A stretch of 64,000 nucleotides of DNA. Source: Micromonospora arborensis. GTDB taxonomy: Bacteria; Actinomycetota; Actinomycetes; Mycobacteriales; Micromonosporaceae. Position 1 is the first letter of the stretch, and each line of letters opens with the position of its first letter. The stretch is from assembly GCF_003205615.1 (NCBI RefSeq), contig NZ_PYBV01000036.1, positions 1 through 64,000 on the forward strand, read 5' to 3'. Below are positions 1 to 8,634 of the stretch, piece by piece. Made by a program: the position numbers and the translations under genes. The notes beneath the pieces were generated by a model. It did not search any database. It worked only from the letters and a program-made list of their open reading frames with translations, and had not been told where the DNA came from.

Positions 1-29
1 ATCCGCCCTGACGGAGGTGATCTGCTCGT

Positions 30-1451
30 CTAGGACACCGTCCAGAGAAGGTGGTTCACCGCCAGCGCGGTCGCCGCCTGCCCGGCCAGCCACCAGCGCC
101 GCGACCCCACCGGCAACCAGGCGGTGGCCACCAGCAGCCAGACCGTGAACGGCAGCCAGATCCGCTCCACCTCGGCCTTGCTCAGACCCGACAGGTCCGC
201 GCCGAGCACCGCCAGCGCGGCGGCCAGCGGCAGCAGCACCGTCGGGCCGGCCGCGCGTACCGCCGCCGACCCGACCAGCCGGCGGGTCGCCCGCCACCGG
301 CCCACCGCCGGGGGCATCCCGAGCACCGGGGGTCGCCGCCCGGCGGCGGCCAGCGCCCGGCGCAGTGCCGGCCCGAGCACCGGCCCGGCACTGAGCAGCA
401 GCGCGGCCAGGTTGGCCCACACCCAGTAGCCGTACGGCCGGTCCGCCGCCCACCCCTGGTAGTACCGCTCGACCACCAGTTGGTAGCCGACCCACCACTG
501 GAAACCAGCGGCGACGAAGACCCCCGTCACGGCAGCCACCCCGGCGCACGCGGCGAGCAGCGCACCCCACCGATGGGTACGCCGCAGCGCCAGCACGACC
601 AGCGCCAGCACCCCGACCAGCAGGAATCCGTACGACAGGTGCAGCGCGAAGCCGAGCAGCACGCCGCCGAGCGCGGCGACGGCCCGGCCGCGTACCGCCA
701 GCAGGGCCAGGCCTGCGGCGACCACCGCGGCGAAGATCCCGTCCGCCGAGGCGCCCACCCAGACCGCGCCGGGCAGCAGCACCAGGAACGGGATGACCGC
801 GCGGGCCGCGTCGGCCGCGCCGAGCGCTCGCAGGGCCACCGGCACCGACACCGCGACCGTGGCCCCGAGCAGCACGCAGGCCAACCCCGCGGCGGCACCC
901 CCAGCCAGGCCGACCCGGTCCAGCCAGACGAAGATCAGCAGGGCGCCCGGCGGATGACCCGCGGTGTGGGTGGACCAGGCGGCGGGCTGGAAGTCCAGGA
1001 TCCGGTCGGTGAACCCGGTCAGCATCGTCGGGATGTCGGTGACCCCGGGCACCTCGTGCAGATACTCGGCCTGCGCGGTGAGCCGCCGGGTCAGGCCCTC
1101 CGTCCACCCGTCCACCAGGGCCAACGACAACGTCCACGCCACGGCCGCCAGCCACGCGGAGATCAGCAGCAGGCCCCACCGGGCGGTCCGGGCCCACCGC
1201 GCCCCCCAGCCCACCACCGCGACCGCGACCAGCAGCGCGGCGGGGCTGCCCCAGCCGAGGTGCGGTCGCCAGGTCGCGTAGACCGGGGCGGCGTCGGCGT
1301 GCAGGCCGGCGTCGCGCGCGTTGAGCAGCGCCCCCACCAGCACGGCCACCGCGAGCAGCGCCACCTCCACGCCCAGCACCAGCAGGTCGCCGGGCAAGCG
1401 GCGGGTCGGCGTGCGTCCGTCGGTGGCAGGGAGAGCGGTGGTCGAGGTCAT
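30..1451 (-). CDS. Multi-pass membrane protein, GT-C glycosyltransferase-like
   Basis: About 473 residues, with roughly ten or more long hydrophobic segments rich in Leu/Ala/Val, so an integral membrane protein. An external loop carries a His-Pro-Pro-Gly motif after a Trp-Ser-Thr-His stretch (about residues 160-175). That resembles loops of GT-C polyprenyl-phosphate-dependent glycosyltransferases, but the usual acidic catalytic pair is not certain. I start it at the ATG at 1451 (Met-Thr-Ser-Thr) because the 34 codons upstream lie over a probable promoter region. It is divergent from the GT2 operon, which suggests a shared cell-envelope or glycolipid task. The family role is inferred; it could be an uncharacterised conserved membrane protein. 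Confidence 0.7.
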   Translation of the reverse strand: MTSTTALPATDGRTPTRRLPGDLLVLGVEVALLAVAVLVGALLNARDAGLHADAAPVYATWRPHLGWGSPAALLVAVAVVGWGARWARTARWGLLLISAWLAAVAWTLSLALVDGWTEGLTRRLTAQAEYLHEVPGVTDIPTMLTGFTDRILDFQPAAWSTHTAGHPPGALLIFVWLDRVGLAGGAAAGLACVLLGATVAVSVPVALRALGAADAARAVIPFLVLLPGAVWVGASADGIFAAVVAAGLALLAVRGRAVAALGGVLLGFALHLSYGFLLVGVLALVVLALRRTHRWGALLAACAGVAAVTGVFVAAGFQWWVGYQLVVERYYQGWAADRPYGYWVWANLAALLLSAGPVLGPALRRALAAAGRRPPVLGMPPAVGRWRATRRLVGSAAVRAAGPTVLLPLAAALAVLGADLSGLSKAEVERIWLPFTVWLLVATAWLPVGSRRWWLAGQAATALAVNHLLWTVS

Positions 1452-1515
1452 GACCACCGGACGGTACGGCGGCCGCTGGCCTCCGGGGAGCGGAACCGCC
1501 GGCCCGTCATCGGAC

Positions 1516-1550
1516 GGTAAGAAATGCGCAGGTGGTAAGGGTTCGGTAAG
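1516..1550 (+). promoter_or_regulatory. GGTAAG direct repeats, possible response-regulator site
   Basis: Three copies of GGTAAG lie at 1516, 1534 and 1545. The last two are exactly 11 bp apart, the half-site spacing typical of OmpR/PhoB-class regulators. They sit between divergent genes and about 45 bp before the GT2 start. The OmpR-class regulator at 4660-5352 is the obvious candidate; this is inferred. Confidence 0.45.
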
Positions 1551-1596
1551 CACATTCCGGCCTCCACGGCCCGAGCGCCGTCCTAGCGTCGGCGGT

Positions 1597-2271
1597 ATGC
1601 CGACTCAGATCGACGTGGTGCTGCCCTGCCTGGACGAGGCGGCCGCCCTACCCGGCGTACTCGCCGCCCTGCCGCCCGGCTACCGGGCCATCGTGGTGGA
1701 CAACGGGTCCCGGGACGGCTCGCCCGAGGTGGCGGCCCGGCACGGCGCCCGGGTGGTGCACGAACGCCGCCGTGGCTACGGCGCGGCGGTGCACGCCGGG
1801 CTGGAGGCTGCCGACGGTGAGCTGGTCTGCGTCCTCGACGCCGACGGCTCGTTCGACCCTGCCGAACTACCGGCCCTGGTAGCGCCGGTGCTGGGTGGTA
1901 CGGCTGATCTCAGCGTGGGCCGGAGACGGCCGGTCGGGGCCGGGGTGTGGCCGTGGCACGCCCGTGCCGGCACGGCGCTGGTCGCGGCGTTGCTGCGCCG
2001 TCGGGGCGTACCCCTGCGGGACCTCAGCCCGATCCGGGTGGCCCGCCGCGACGCGCTGCTGGACCTCGGCGTTGCCGACCGGGCCTTCGGCTACCCGCTC
2101 GAACTGCTGATCCGCGCGGCCGCCGCCGGTTGGCGCATCCACGAGCTGGACGTCACCTACGCGCCCCGGGCCGCCGGCACCCGCTCCAAGGTGTCCGGCT
2201 CGGTCCGGGGCACCCTGCGCGCCACCCGCGACTTCGCCGGCGTGCTGCGCACGGTGGACGGCCCCCGGTGA
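1597..2271 (+). CDS. GT2 family glycosyltransferase
   Basis: 224 residues with the GT-A fold pattern of family 2: an N-terminal VVLPCLDEA strand, the nucleotide-binding VVDNGSRDGS motif (about 30-40), and a DADGSFD metal-binding Asp motif (about 74-80). It resembles DPM1/DPG-type enzymes that move a sugar from a nucleotide donor to a lipid or small acceptor. No membrane anchor is visible, so it is probably cytosolic or peripheral. The start is the ATG at 1597; longer in-frame reading upstream runs into the promoter region. It overlaps the next gene by 4 bp (GTGA), so the two are translationally coupled. In other actinobacteria this gene often accompanies a DUF2064 gene and a methyltransferase, as here. 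Confidence 0.85.
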   Translation: MPTQIDVVLPCLDEAAALPGVLAALPPGYRAIVVDNGSRDGSPEVAARHGARVVHERRRGYGAAVHAGLEAADGELVCVLDADGSFDPAELPALVAPVLGGTADLSVGRRRPVGAGVWPWHARAGTALVAALLRRRGVPLRDLSPIRVARRDALLDLGVADRAFGYPLELLIRAAAAGWRIHELDVTYAPRAAGTRSKVSGSVRGTLRATRDFAGVLRTVDGPR

Positions 2272-2948
2272 CCGTCCTGCTGGTGGCCGCCAAGGCACCG
2301 GTCCCCGGGGCGGTGAAGACCCGCCTCTGTCCGCCGGCCACCCCTGCGCAGGCGGCCCGGATCGCCGCCGCGGCGCTGTGCGACACCCTCGACGCGGTCC
2401 GTGCGACCCCCGGGGTGATCCCCGTACTGGCCTGCGCGGGCCCGCTGACCGAGGCCGAGGACTTCGTCGAGTTGACCGCCGCGCTGCTCGGCTGGCCGGT
2501 GTTCGAGCAGCACGGCGAAGGTCTCGGCGACCGGCTCGCCAACGCGTACGCCGAGGTGGCGGCCGCGTACCCGGGCCGACCGGTGCTGCAGATCGGGATG
2601 GACACCCCGCAGGTGACCCCGACCCAGCTGGCCGCCGCGGTCCGCCGGCTGCGTACCGCCGACGCGGTCCTCGGCCGGGCGCACGACGGAGGCTGGTGGT
2701 CGCTGGGCCTGCGCGACCCCCGGCACGCGAGTGTGCTGCGTGCGGTGCGGATGTCGACGCACGACACCGGCCGGGACACCTGCGAGGCGTTGACCGGGCG
2801 AGGGCTGCGCGCCGCGCCGCTGCCGGTGCTGCGCGACGTCGACGAGTGGCCCGACGCGCTCGCGGTGGCGGTCGAGGTGCCCGAGAGTCGGTTCGCCCGG
2901 CAGGTCGCGGCGGTCCACCACACCCTGGTACCAAGGGGCCGCCGGTGA
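2268..2948 (+). CDS. DUF2064 / TIGR04282-like nucleotidyl-sugar-type transferase
   Basis: 226 residues beginning with GTG inside the stop of the GT2 gene. The N-terminus reads like a nucleotidyltransferase P-loop (KAPVPGAVKTRL, about 8-19), and an IGMDTPQ motif near residue 107 is the family's metal-binding Asp. These proteins, named after an arsenosugar pathway in some annotations, adopt a GT-A-like fold. The reaction in actinobacteria is unknown. The pairing with a GT2 enzyme and a methyltransferase suggests consecutive steps in making a modified glycoconjugate. It overlaps the methyltransferase gene by 4 bp. Confidence 0.8.
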   Translation: MTVLLVAAKAPVPGAVKTRLCPPATPAQAARIAAAALCDTLDAVRATPGVIPVLACAGPLTEAEDFVELTAALLGWPVFEQHGEGLGDRLANAYAEVAAAYPGRPVLQIGMDTPQVTPTQLAAAVRRLRTADAVLGRAHDGGWWSLGLRDPRHASVLRAVRMSTHDTGRDTCEALTGRGLRAAPLPVLRDVDEWPDALAVAVEVPESRFARQVAAVHHTLVPRGRR

Positions 2949-3649
2949 ACCCGGTCGACACGCCCCTGCGGGTCGCCGTCCCCGACGGGCCGTCCGGGAA
3001 CGGCGGAGCGGACGGGTTCGCTGCCGTACTCGCACAGCGCACAGCCAGCGGGCATTGGCTGATGTACGGCGACGGTGTCCGCAGCCCACTGCCCGTGGAC
3101 CGCTGGCACGGCCGCGCCGAACCGGCGGTCGCCGGGCTGGTCGACCGCTGTGTCGGGCCGACGCTCGACCTCGGCTGCGGGCCGGGCCGATTCACCGTCG
3201 CGTTGGCGCAGGCAGGGTTGACGGCGGTCGGTGTGGACGCCTCGGCGGTGGCGGTGCGGCTGACGCGTGCCCGGGGTGCGGTGGCGCTGCACCGGGACCT
3301 GTTCGCCGCGCTGCCCGGCGAGGGCCGGTGGGCGCACGCTGTGCTGATCGACGGCAACATTGGCATCGGTGGGGACCCGGTCGCGTTGCTGCGCCGGTGC
3401 CGGGAGCTGCTCGTACCCGGCGGCACGGTGCTGGTCGAGCTGGAGCCGCCCGGCGCCGGGCTCTGGCAGGGCCAGGCCCAGGTGGCCGCCGCGCAGCGTG
3501 CCGGTCGGTTGCTGCTGGGGCCGGCGTTCCGGTGGGCCCGGCTCGACGTACGCGCCGTCCACCCGGTCGCCGAGGCCGCGGGCCTGTCCGTGCGGGAGGT
3601 GTTCCGCCGTGGCCGGCGCTGGTTCGGTGAGCTGAGGTCGGCCCGGTGA
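2945..3649 (+). CDS. Class I SAM-dependent methyltransferase
   Basis: 234 residues. Motif I is clear (LDLGCGPGRFT, about 76-86), followed by the acidic end of strand 2 (GVDAS) and a later LLVPGGTVLVELEPPG strand. All are standard for class I methyltransferases. It starts at the GTG overlapping the preceding stop and is the last gene of the three-gene operon; the next gene is convergent, 4 bp away. The substrate cannot be read from sequence. In related clusters the operon continues with a molybdopterin-dependent oxidoreductase, which is missing here. Confidence 0.85.
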   Translation: MNPVDTPLRVAVPDGPSGNGGADGFAAVLAQRTASGHWLMYGDGVRSPLPVDRWHGRAEPAVAGLVDRCVGPTLDLGCGPGRFTVALAQAGLTAVGVDASAVAVRLTRARGAVALHRDLFAALPGEGRWAHAVLIDGNIGIGGDPVALLRRCRELLVPGGTVLVELEPPGAGLWQGQAQVAAAQRAGRLLLGPAFRWARLDVRAVHPVAEAAGLSVREVFRRGRRWFGELRSAR

Positions 3650-3653
3650 GGGG

Positions 3654-4667
3654 TCAGGCCGCCGGAAGTTGGATGACGAAGCGGCAGCCGCCGACCACGT
3701 TCTGCACGTCCACCCGGCCGCCGTGCGCCTCGACGAGGCCCCGCACGATCGCCAGACCCAGCCCGCCGGAGCCCTCCCCGCCCGAGCGGGGAGTGCGAGC
3801 CGGCTCCCCTCGGAACGCCACGTCGAACAGGCGGGGCAGGTCGTCCTCGGGGATGCCGCCACAGGTGTCGGCGACCGCCAGCCACGCGGCGTCGCGTTCA
3901 CGCCCGGCGTCGACCCGGACGGTGCCGTCGCTCGGGGTGTAGTGCACGGCGTTGAGCAGCAGGTTGCCCACCACCCGGGCCAGCTCGGGCTCGCTGGCCA
4001 ACACGGTCGGCCAGCCCGACTCGGCGGCCACCAGCCGGATACGTCGGGCTTCGGCCAGCGGTGCGGTGCCGGCCAGGGCGTCGGAGACCACCTCGCCGAG
4101 CGGCACCGCCGACAGCGTCAGCCGCAGTGCCCCGGCGTTGATCCGGGACAGCTCGAACAGGTCGTCGACGAGCCGGGTCATCCGGTCGGTCTGCCCGCGG
4201 ATCCGCCGGTGGTACTCGGCGACCGTGGCCGGATCGTCGACGACCCGGTCCTCCAGCGCCTCGGCCATCGCCCGCAGGCCGGCCAGCGGTGTGCGCAGGT
4301 CGTGCGACACCCAGGCGACCAGGTCGCGGCGACCCTTCTCGACCCGCCGTTCCCGCTCCCGGGCCTGGTCCGCCCAGACCGCGGCGGTCGCCAGCCGGCG
4401 CCCGAAATACCAGCCCACGCCGAGGCTCACCGTCGCCGCCGCGGCCACGGTGAGCAGGACGACCTGGAGATCGTGTCGGGACAGGAACATCGCCTGGGCG
4501 ACCACCACCACACCTGCCACCACGGCGGCCACGGTGACCGTGAGCAGGACGCACACGTGCACGGTGATCGACCGGTCGCGCAGCAGCCGCAGCGCCAGCG
4601 CCCCGAGCAGGCCCACGCCGAGCGCCGCCGCGAGCGCCGACCCGAAGATCAGCGCAAGGTCACGCAT
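3654..4667 (-). CDS. Sensor histidine kinase
   Basis: 337 residues with three or four transmembrane helices in the first 90 and almost no extracytoplasmic sensor loop. The H-box is SHDLRTP with the phospho-acceptor His at about 122. The N-box is near 235-240, and the G1 (DTCGG, about 267) and G2 (GSGGLGLAI, about 299-307) ATP-binding boxes are intact, so it should be active. Its start overlaps the end of the response-regulator gene by 8 bp, so the pair is coupled. The minimal outer domain suggests intramembrane sensing of envelope state, which is inferred. Confidence 0.92.
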   Translation of the reverse strand: MRDLALIFGSALAAALGVGLLGALALRLLRDRSITVHVCVLLTVTVAAVVAGVVVVAQAMFLSRHDLQVVLLTVAAAATVSLGVGWYFGRRLATAAVWADQARERERRVEKGRRDLVAWVSHDLRTPLAGLRAMAEALEDRVVDDPATVAEYHRRIRGQTDRMTRLVDDLFELSRINAGALRLTLSAVPLGEVVSDALAGTAPLAEARRIRLVAAESGWPTVLASEPELARVVGNLLLNAVHYTPSDGTVRVDAGRERDAAWLAVADTCGGIPEDDLPRLFDVAFRGEPARTPRSGGEGSGGLGLAIVRGLVEAHGGRVDVQNVVGGCRFVIQLPAA

Positions 4668-5352
4668 CGGCCGGCTCGTACCGGTAGCCGACGCCCCAGA
4701 CCGTGACGATCCGTCGGGGTTCGGCCGGGTCGTCCTCGATCTTCTCCCGCAGCCGCCGCACGTGGACGGTCACGGTCGACTGGTCGCCGAAATTCCAACC
4801 CCACACCCGTTCCAGCAACTCGGTGCGGCGAAACGCCCGGTTCGGGTGCCGCATCAGGTGCGCCAGCAGGTCGAACTCACGCAGCGTCAGGGCCAGCTCA
4901 GCGCCGTGCAACCGGGCGATCCGCGGCCCGGTGGCCACCTCCAGACCCGCGTCGACAAGCAGCTCGGCCGCCGGCACCGCCGGCTCCCCGACCCGGCGCA
5001 ATACCGAGCCGACGCGCAACACCAGCTCGCGCGGGGAGAACGGCTTCCCCAGGTAGTCGTCGGCGCCCAACTGCAGGCCGAGCACCCGATCCGCCTCGTC
5101 GCCACGCGCGGTCAACATGATGATGGGTACGCCGTCCGGCCCCTCCCGCAGCCGTCGGCACACCTGCAACCCGTCCAGCCCGGGCAGCATCAGATCCAGC
5201 ACCACCAGGTGTGGCGCCCGATCCCGTACGGCGTCCAGGGCGGCCAGCCCGTCCCCGACGTGGCTGACGTCGTAGCCGGCGTGTTCCAGGTAGCGGCACA
5301 CCACATCGCTGACGGTCCGGTCGTCGTCGACCACGAGCACCCGCTGCGTCAC
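4660..5352 (-). CDS. OmpR/PhoB-family response regulator
   Basis: 230 residues. The receiver domain has the acidic pair at 10-11, phospho-acceptor Asp at about 53 (VLDLMLPG), switch Thr at 81 and Lys at 103. The C-terminal winged helix includes the LTLREFDLLAHLMRHPNRAF and TVHVRRLREKIE signatures, so all functional residues are present. It is first in a two-gene operon with the kinase and divergent from the Hsp70-like gene. The GGTAAG repeats before the neighbouring glycosyltransferase operon are a plausible target. Confidence 0.95.
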   Translation of the reverse strand: MTQRVLVVDDDRTVSDVVCRYLEHAGYDVSHVGDGLAALDAVRDRAPHLVVLDLMLPGLDGLQVCRRLREGPDGVPIIMLTARGDEADRVLGLQLGADDYLGKPFSPRELVLRVGSVLRRVGEPAVPAAELLVDAGLEVATGPRIARLHGAELALTLREFDLLAHLMRHPNRAFRRTELLERVWGWNFGDQSTVTVHVRRLREKIEDDPAEPRRIVTVWGVGYRYEPADA

Positions 5353-5474
5353 CGGCCACCTCCCCGGCCAGCCTAGCCAGCGCCGTTACCGTCGGCGACC
5401 GCGCAGATCTTGCGATCCCCTTACGTCCCGCCGTTCCGCCCCTGGCGCGGCGGGGTCCGGCGTGGCGCTCCGTG

Positions 5475-5554
5475 CATGATCCACTCCATCTCACCGATAT
5501 TGCGGTGTCCAGCCGCTCGGAGGCCGCTAGGTCGCCGACCTGGAGTTGATCAGG
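5475..5554. repeat. Palindromic intergenic repeat with GATC-ended arms
   Basis: The arms TGATCCACTCCA (5477-5488) and TGGAGTTGATCA (5541-5552) match as an inverted repeat at 11 of 12 positions. A second hairpin (AGGTCG/CGACCT) lies just inside the right arm. The layout is that of a short non-coding, MITE- or REP-like element. I recall closely similar sequences scattered through Micromonospora genomes, but could not check. The rest of 5353-5648 is promoter and leader for the divergent genes; a TACGAT hexamer near 5600 could be the -10 of the Hsp70-like gene. Confidence 0.6.
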
Positions 5555-5648
5555 AGCCCGTCCCCCTGACCGAGTGATCAGCAGGGCGGCGCGGCCTGCG
5601 TACGATGCGGGGTCGAGTCCCCCTCGTCACGGCGGAGGTATCGGGTAG

Positions 5649-8594
5649 ATGGCAGGCCAGCACGAGGGTTTCGCCCTCGGCGTCGACCTCGGTACGTCCA
5701 ACACCGTCGCCGTGTTGCGCTGGCCGGACGGGCGGACCCGCCCGTTGCTGATGGACGGTCAGCCGGTCAGTCCGTCGGCCGTGTACGCCGACCCGGACGG
5801 CACCCTGCACACCGGCTGGGACGCCCGACGGCTGGCGCAGGCCGACCCGGCGCGCTTCGAGGCGAACCCGAAGCGTCGGGTGGACGAGCCGACCGTACTG
5901 CTCGGCGACCGTTCGTACCCACCGTCGGACCTGCTCGCCGCGGTGCTGGCGGCGGTCGCGCGGGCCGCGGTGGGCACCGTGGGTTTCCTGCCCCCGGCCG
6001 TGCTGACCTGCCCGGCGGCGTGGGATGCGACGCGGCGGCAGGTGCTCGCCGACGCGCTGCTGCAGGCGGGCTGGCCGCAGGCGGCCGAGCACACCCTCGC
6101 CGGGCCGACGCCGCCGGGCACCCGGCTGCTGCGGGAGCCGGTGGCCGCCGCCCGCTACTACGCGCAGGTGCTGCACCGCCCGGTGCCGGTCGGCGACGCG
6201 ATCGCGGTCTTCGACTTCGGTGGCGGAACGCTCGACGTCGCGGTGCTGCGCAACGAGGGCGCGGACCCCTGGGGGGACTCCGGCTTCACCGTGGTCGCCG
6301 ACGGTGGTCTGCCCGACCTGGGCGGCCTGGACCTCGACGCCGCACTCGTGCAGCGGGTCGGCGAGTTGGTCGGTGACCGGCACGCCGCGCAGTGGGCCCG
6401 GCTGACCCGACCGGCTGACCCGGCGCAGCGCCGCGACCAGGTGCGGCTCTGGGACGAGGTACGAGGTGCGAAGGAAACCCTGTCCCGGTCCACGACGGCA
6501 CCGGTCGCGGTGCCGGGGGTGGCCGAGGCTGTCCGACTGACCCGGGCCGACGTCGAGCGCGTGGCCACACCGCTGCTGCGCCGCGCGGTGGACCGGGCCC
6601 GGGAGGTGATCGCGGCCGCCGGGCTCAGCCCCGACCAACTCGCCGGGCTGTTCCTCGTCGGCGGCTCGTCGCGGATTCCGCTGGTGGCCCGGATGCTGCA
6701 CGCCGAGCTGGGGGTCGCGCCGACCGTGCTCGACCAGCCGGAGCTGCCGGTGGCCGAGGGCGCGCTGACCGACCTGCCGCTGCGCCGACCGCTGCCCACG
6801 CCGGCGTACGCCGGGCCGCAAATCGCCGCACCCGCACCACCCGCACCGACCCCCGCGAGTCCGCCCGCACCGACCCCCGCGAGTCCGCCCGCACCGACTC
6901 CCGTGAGTCGGCCGGCACCGTCCGCGTCGGCCGCAGCGACTGTGCCGTCCGCACCGCCCGCGCCGACTCTGCCGGCTGGGACTGCGTCGACCGTGCCAGC
7001 TGGGGCTGCGTCGACCGTGCCGGCTGGGACTGCGCTCGCTGAGGCTGCGCCGACGGTGCCGGATGGGTCTGCGCCGAGTGTGCCGGCCGGGGTTGCGCCG
7101 ACCGTACCGTCGCAGCCGTGGCCGGGGGCGATCCCGCCGACCGTACCGTCGCAGCCCTGGCCCGGGTCGACGCCGCCGGCGGGCCCGCCCGGGCCGGGCT
7201 GGTCCGGTGCGGCGCCGCCCTCGCCGGCGGGCGCGGGGCGTTGGCGGCGGGCGCGCTGGGTGGTGCTCGGCGCGGTGGTCGCCCTGGTCGGGGTGGCTAC
7301 CGCGGCGACGCTCTACTTCACCCGTGACCGTTATCCGGATCTGGAGTTCCGGTCGCTGCAGGAGCTGTCCCGGCCGGCGGCCGGCGGGGAGCGCCCGGCC
7401 GGCATGTGGACGGCGGTGCTCGGCGACCGGGCCTACCTCGGGTACCCCCTGCCGGACGACCGTCTGGAGGTGGTGGCGGTCGACGCCGGCACCGGCGACG
7501 AGCTGTGGCGCAAGGCGACCGACGTACGGGCCGACGACTGGGAATCGATCATCGCCGTCCCGGGGGCGGTCGCGGTCCTCGCCGATGCGCCGGGCGACAG
7601 TACCCTCCGCCCGCTGGCCGTCCTCGACGGTCGTTCGGGCACGCAGCGGTGGCAGCGAGCGGTCCGGGGCGACGACAACGTCTACTTCGCCGATGACACG
7701 GCGGTGCTGGTGGACCGGGCCGAGGCCCGGCTGGTCGGCCTGCGCCTGACCGACGGCTCGACGAAGTGGACCGAGCCGAACCCCCGCGACCAGTACGACG
7801 GCAGCCGTACCGTGGTCCGGCCGGTGGGCACCGATGCGGCGGCGGGCGGGCCGGCCTTCCTCGACGGCACGCCCCGCAACCCGTGGACGAGCAAGGGGCG
7901 GCGACTCGTCCAGGTGGGTGCGGACCGGTCGGTGCGGCTGCTCGACATGGAAACCGGCAAAGTGCTGCGCCGGTGGGGCAGTGTCGCCGACCTGGACGAC
8001 CTGGTGGTCGCACACGAGGACCGCCTGTACGTGGCCGCCAACGAGGGCGGATACCAGTTGCTGGCGTACGACCTGGGGTCCGACGCGGAACCGGTGGTGC
8101 TCCACCGCTCCGGGAACGACGACTACCGCCCGACGGAACTGGTGGCCTGCGGCGAACGGCGGGCCTGCCTGTTGCAGGTGCCGAACAACGACGTCCAGCG
8201 CACCGAGGTGGTGGCGGTGAGCGAGGGAGAACACGCGATCACCTGGCCGGCGCCGGGCGTGACCGACCTGGTCCCGTTGGGTGAGCAGGTGCTCGCCCAA
8301 CGGGAGTCCTCGGAGCCGAAGGCGACCCTCTTCGACGCCGCCGGCAAAGCGGTGCTGCGCGACCGTGGCGGCGTGGCGGTCCGGCTGGACGAGGGCAACC
8401 TGCTGGTCTTCGCCAAGGCGCCCAGCATCGTCGCGGACAGTCGCGTGCTGGCCGGTGTGTGGGCCGAGTCCGGTGAGGTCGACGAGTTGGGCGAGCTGAA
8501 GGACGTCCGCAGCGAGTCCTGTTCGTGGAACACCCACGTGATCGCCTGCGGCGCGGAGAAGGACTTCGTCCTGTACCGCTTCGCCAACGACTAA
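5649..8594 (+). CDS. Hsp70-type ATPase / transmembrane / beta-propeller fusion protein
   Basis: 981 residues in four parts. Residues 1-370 are an Hsp70/actin-like ATPase with phosphate-1 (DLGTSNT, 13-19), phosphate-2 (DFGGGTLDV, 189-197) and adenosine (LVGGSSRIP, 336-344) motifs. Residues 390-530 are a low-complexity Pro/Ala/Thr linker with repeated units. A single transmembrane helix lies near 536-558. The rest looks like a PQQ/WD-type propeller (repeated W/LVxxDxxTG strands), predicted outside the cell. There is no Hsp70 substrate-binding domain. GGAGG at about 5635 precedes the ATG. This topology would place an ATP-driven switch inside the membrane and a ligand-binding propeller outside. 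Function is unknown; signalling or envelope sensing is possible. Confidence 0.85.
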   Translation: MAGQHEGFALGVDLGTSNTVAVLRWPDGRTRPLLMDGQPVSPSAVYADPDGTLHTGWDARRLAQADPARFEANPKRRVDEPTVLLGDRSYPPSDLLAAVLAAVARAAVGTVGFLPPAVLTCPAAWDATRRQVLADALLQAGWPQAAEHTLAGPTPPGTRLLREPVAAARYYAQVLHRPVPVGDAIAVFDFGGGTLDVAVLRNEGADPWGDSGFTVVADGGLPDLGGLDLDAALVQRVGELVGDRHAAQWARLTRPADPAQRRDQVRLWDEVRGAKETLSRSTTAPVAVPGVAEAVRLTRADVERVATPLLRRAVDRAREVIAAAGLSPDQLAGLFLVGGSSRIPLVARMLHAELGVAPTVLDQPELPVAEGALTDLPLRRPLPTPAYAGPQIAAPAPPAPTPASPPAPTPASPPAPTPVSRPAPSASAAATVPSAPPAPTLPAGTASTVPAGAASTVPAGTALAEAAPTVPDGSAPSVPAGVAPTVPSQPWPGAIPPTVPSQPWPGSTPPAGPPGPGWSGAAPPSPAGAGRWRRARWVVLGAVVALVGVATAATLYFTRDRYPDLEFRSLQELSRPAAGGERPAGMWTAVLGDRAYLGYPLPDDRLEVVAVDAGTGDELWRKATDVRADDWESIIAVPGAVAVLADAPGDSTLRPLAVLDGRSGTQRWQRAVRGDDNVYFADDTAVLVDRAEARLVGLRLTDGSTKWTEPNPRDQYDGSRTVVRPVGTDAAAGGPAFLDGTPRNPWTSKGRRLVQVGADRSVRLLDMETGKVLRRWGSVADLDDLVVAHEDRLYVAANEGGYQLLAYDLGSDAEPVVLHRSGNDDYRPTELVACGERRACLLQVPNNDVQRTEVVAVSEGEHAITWPAPGVTDLVPLGEQVLAQRESSEPKATLFDAAGKAVLRDRGGVAVRLDEGNLLVFAKAPSIVADSRVLAGVWAESGEVDELGELKDVRSESCSWNTHVIACGAEKDFVLYRFAND
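6830..7195 (+). repeat. In-frame proline-rich repeats
   Basis: These are coding repeats inside the Hsp70-like gene. A 24-bp unit giving Ala-Pro-Thr-Pro-Ala-Ser-Pro-Pro recurs near 6838-6905. Ala-Ser-Thr-Val-Pro-Ala-Gly units follow at about 6985-7030. A 13-residue unit containing Pro-Ser-Gln-Pro-Trp-Pro-Gly appears twice at about 7098-7175. The linker joins the ATPase to the transmembrane helix and probably varies in length between strains. Confidence 0.7.
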
Positions 8595-8601
8595 CCCCCG
8601 G

Positions 8602-8626
8602 GCTGCCCCGCTGCCCCGCTGCCCCC
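8602..8626. repeat. GCTGCCCC tandem repeat
   Basis: Three copies of an 8-bp unit lie just after the stop of the Hsp70-like gene. No coding potential. Confidence 0.6.
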
Positions 8627-8634
8627 TATCCCTG

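Noticed and set aside
51..1520. A 489-codon forward frame opposite the first membrane protein
   Set aside because: Composition (Arg/Gln/Pro/His-rich, no motifs) is that of an antisense shadow in GC-rich DNA; the reverse strand shows coherent transmembrane helices.
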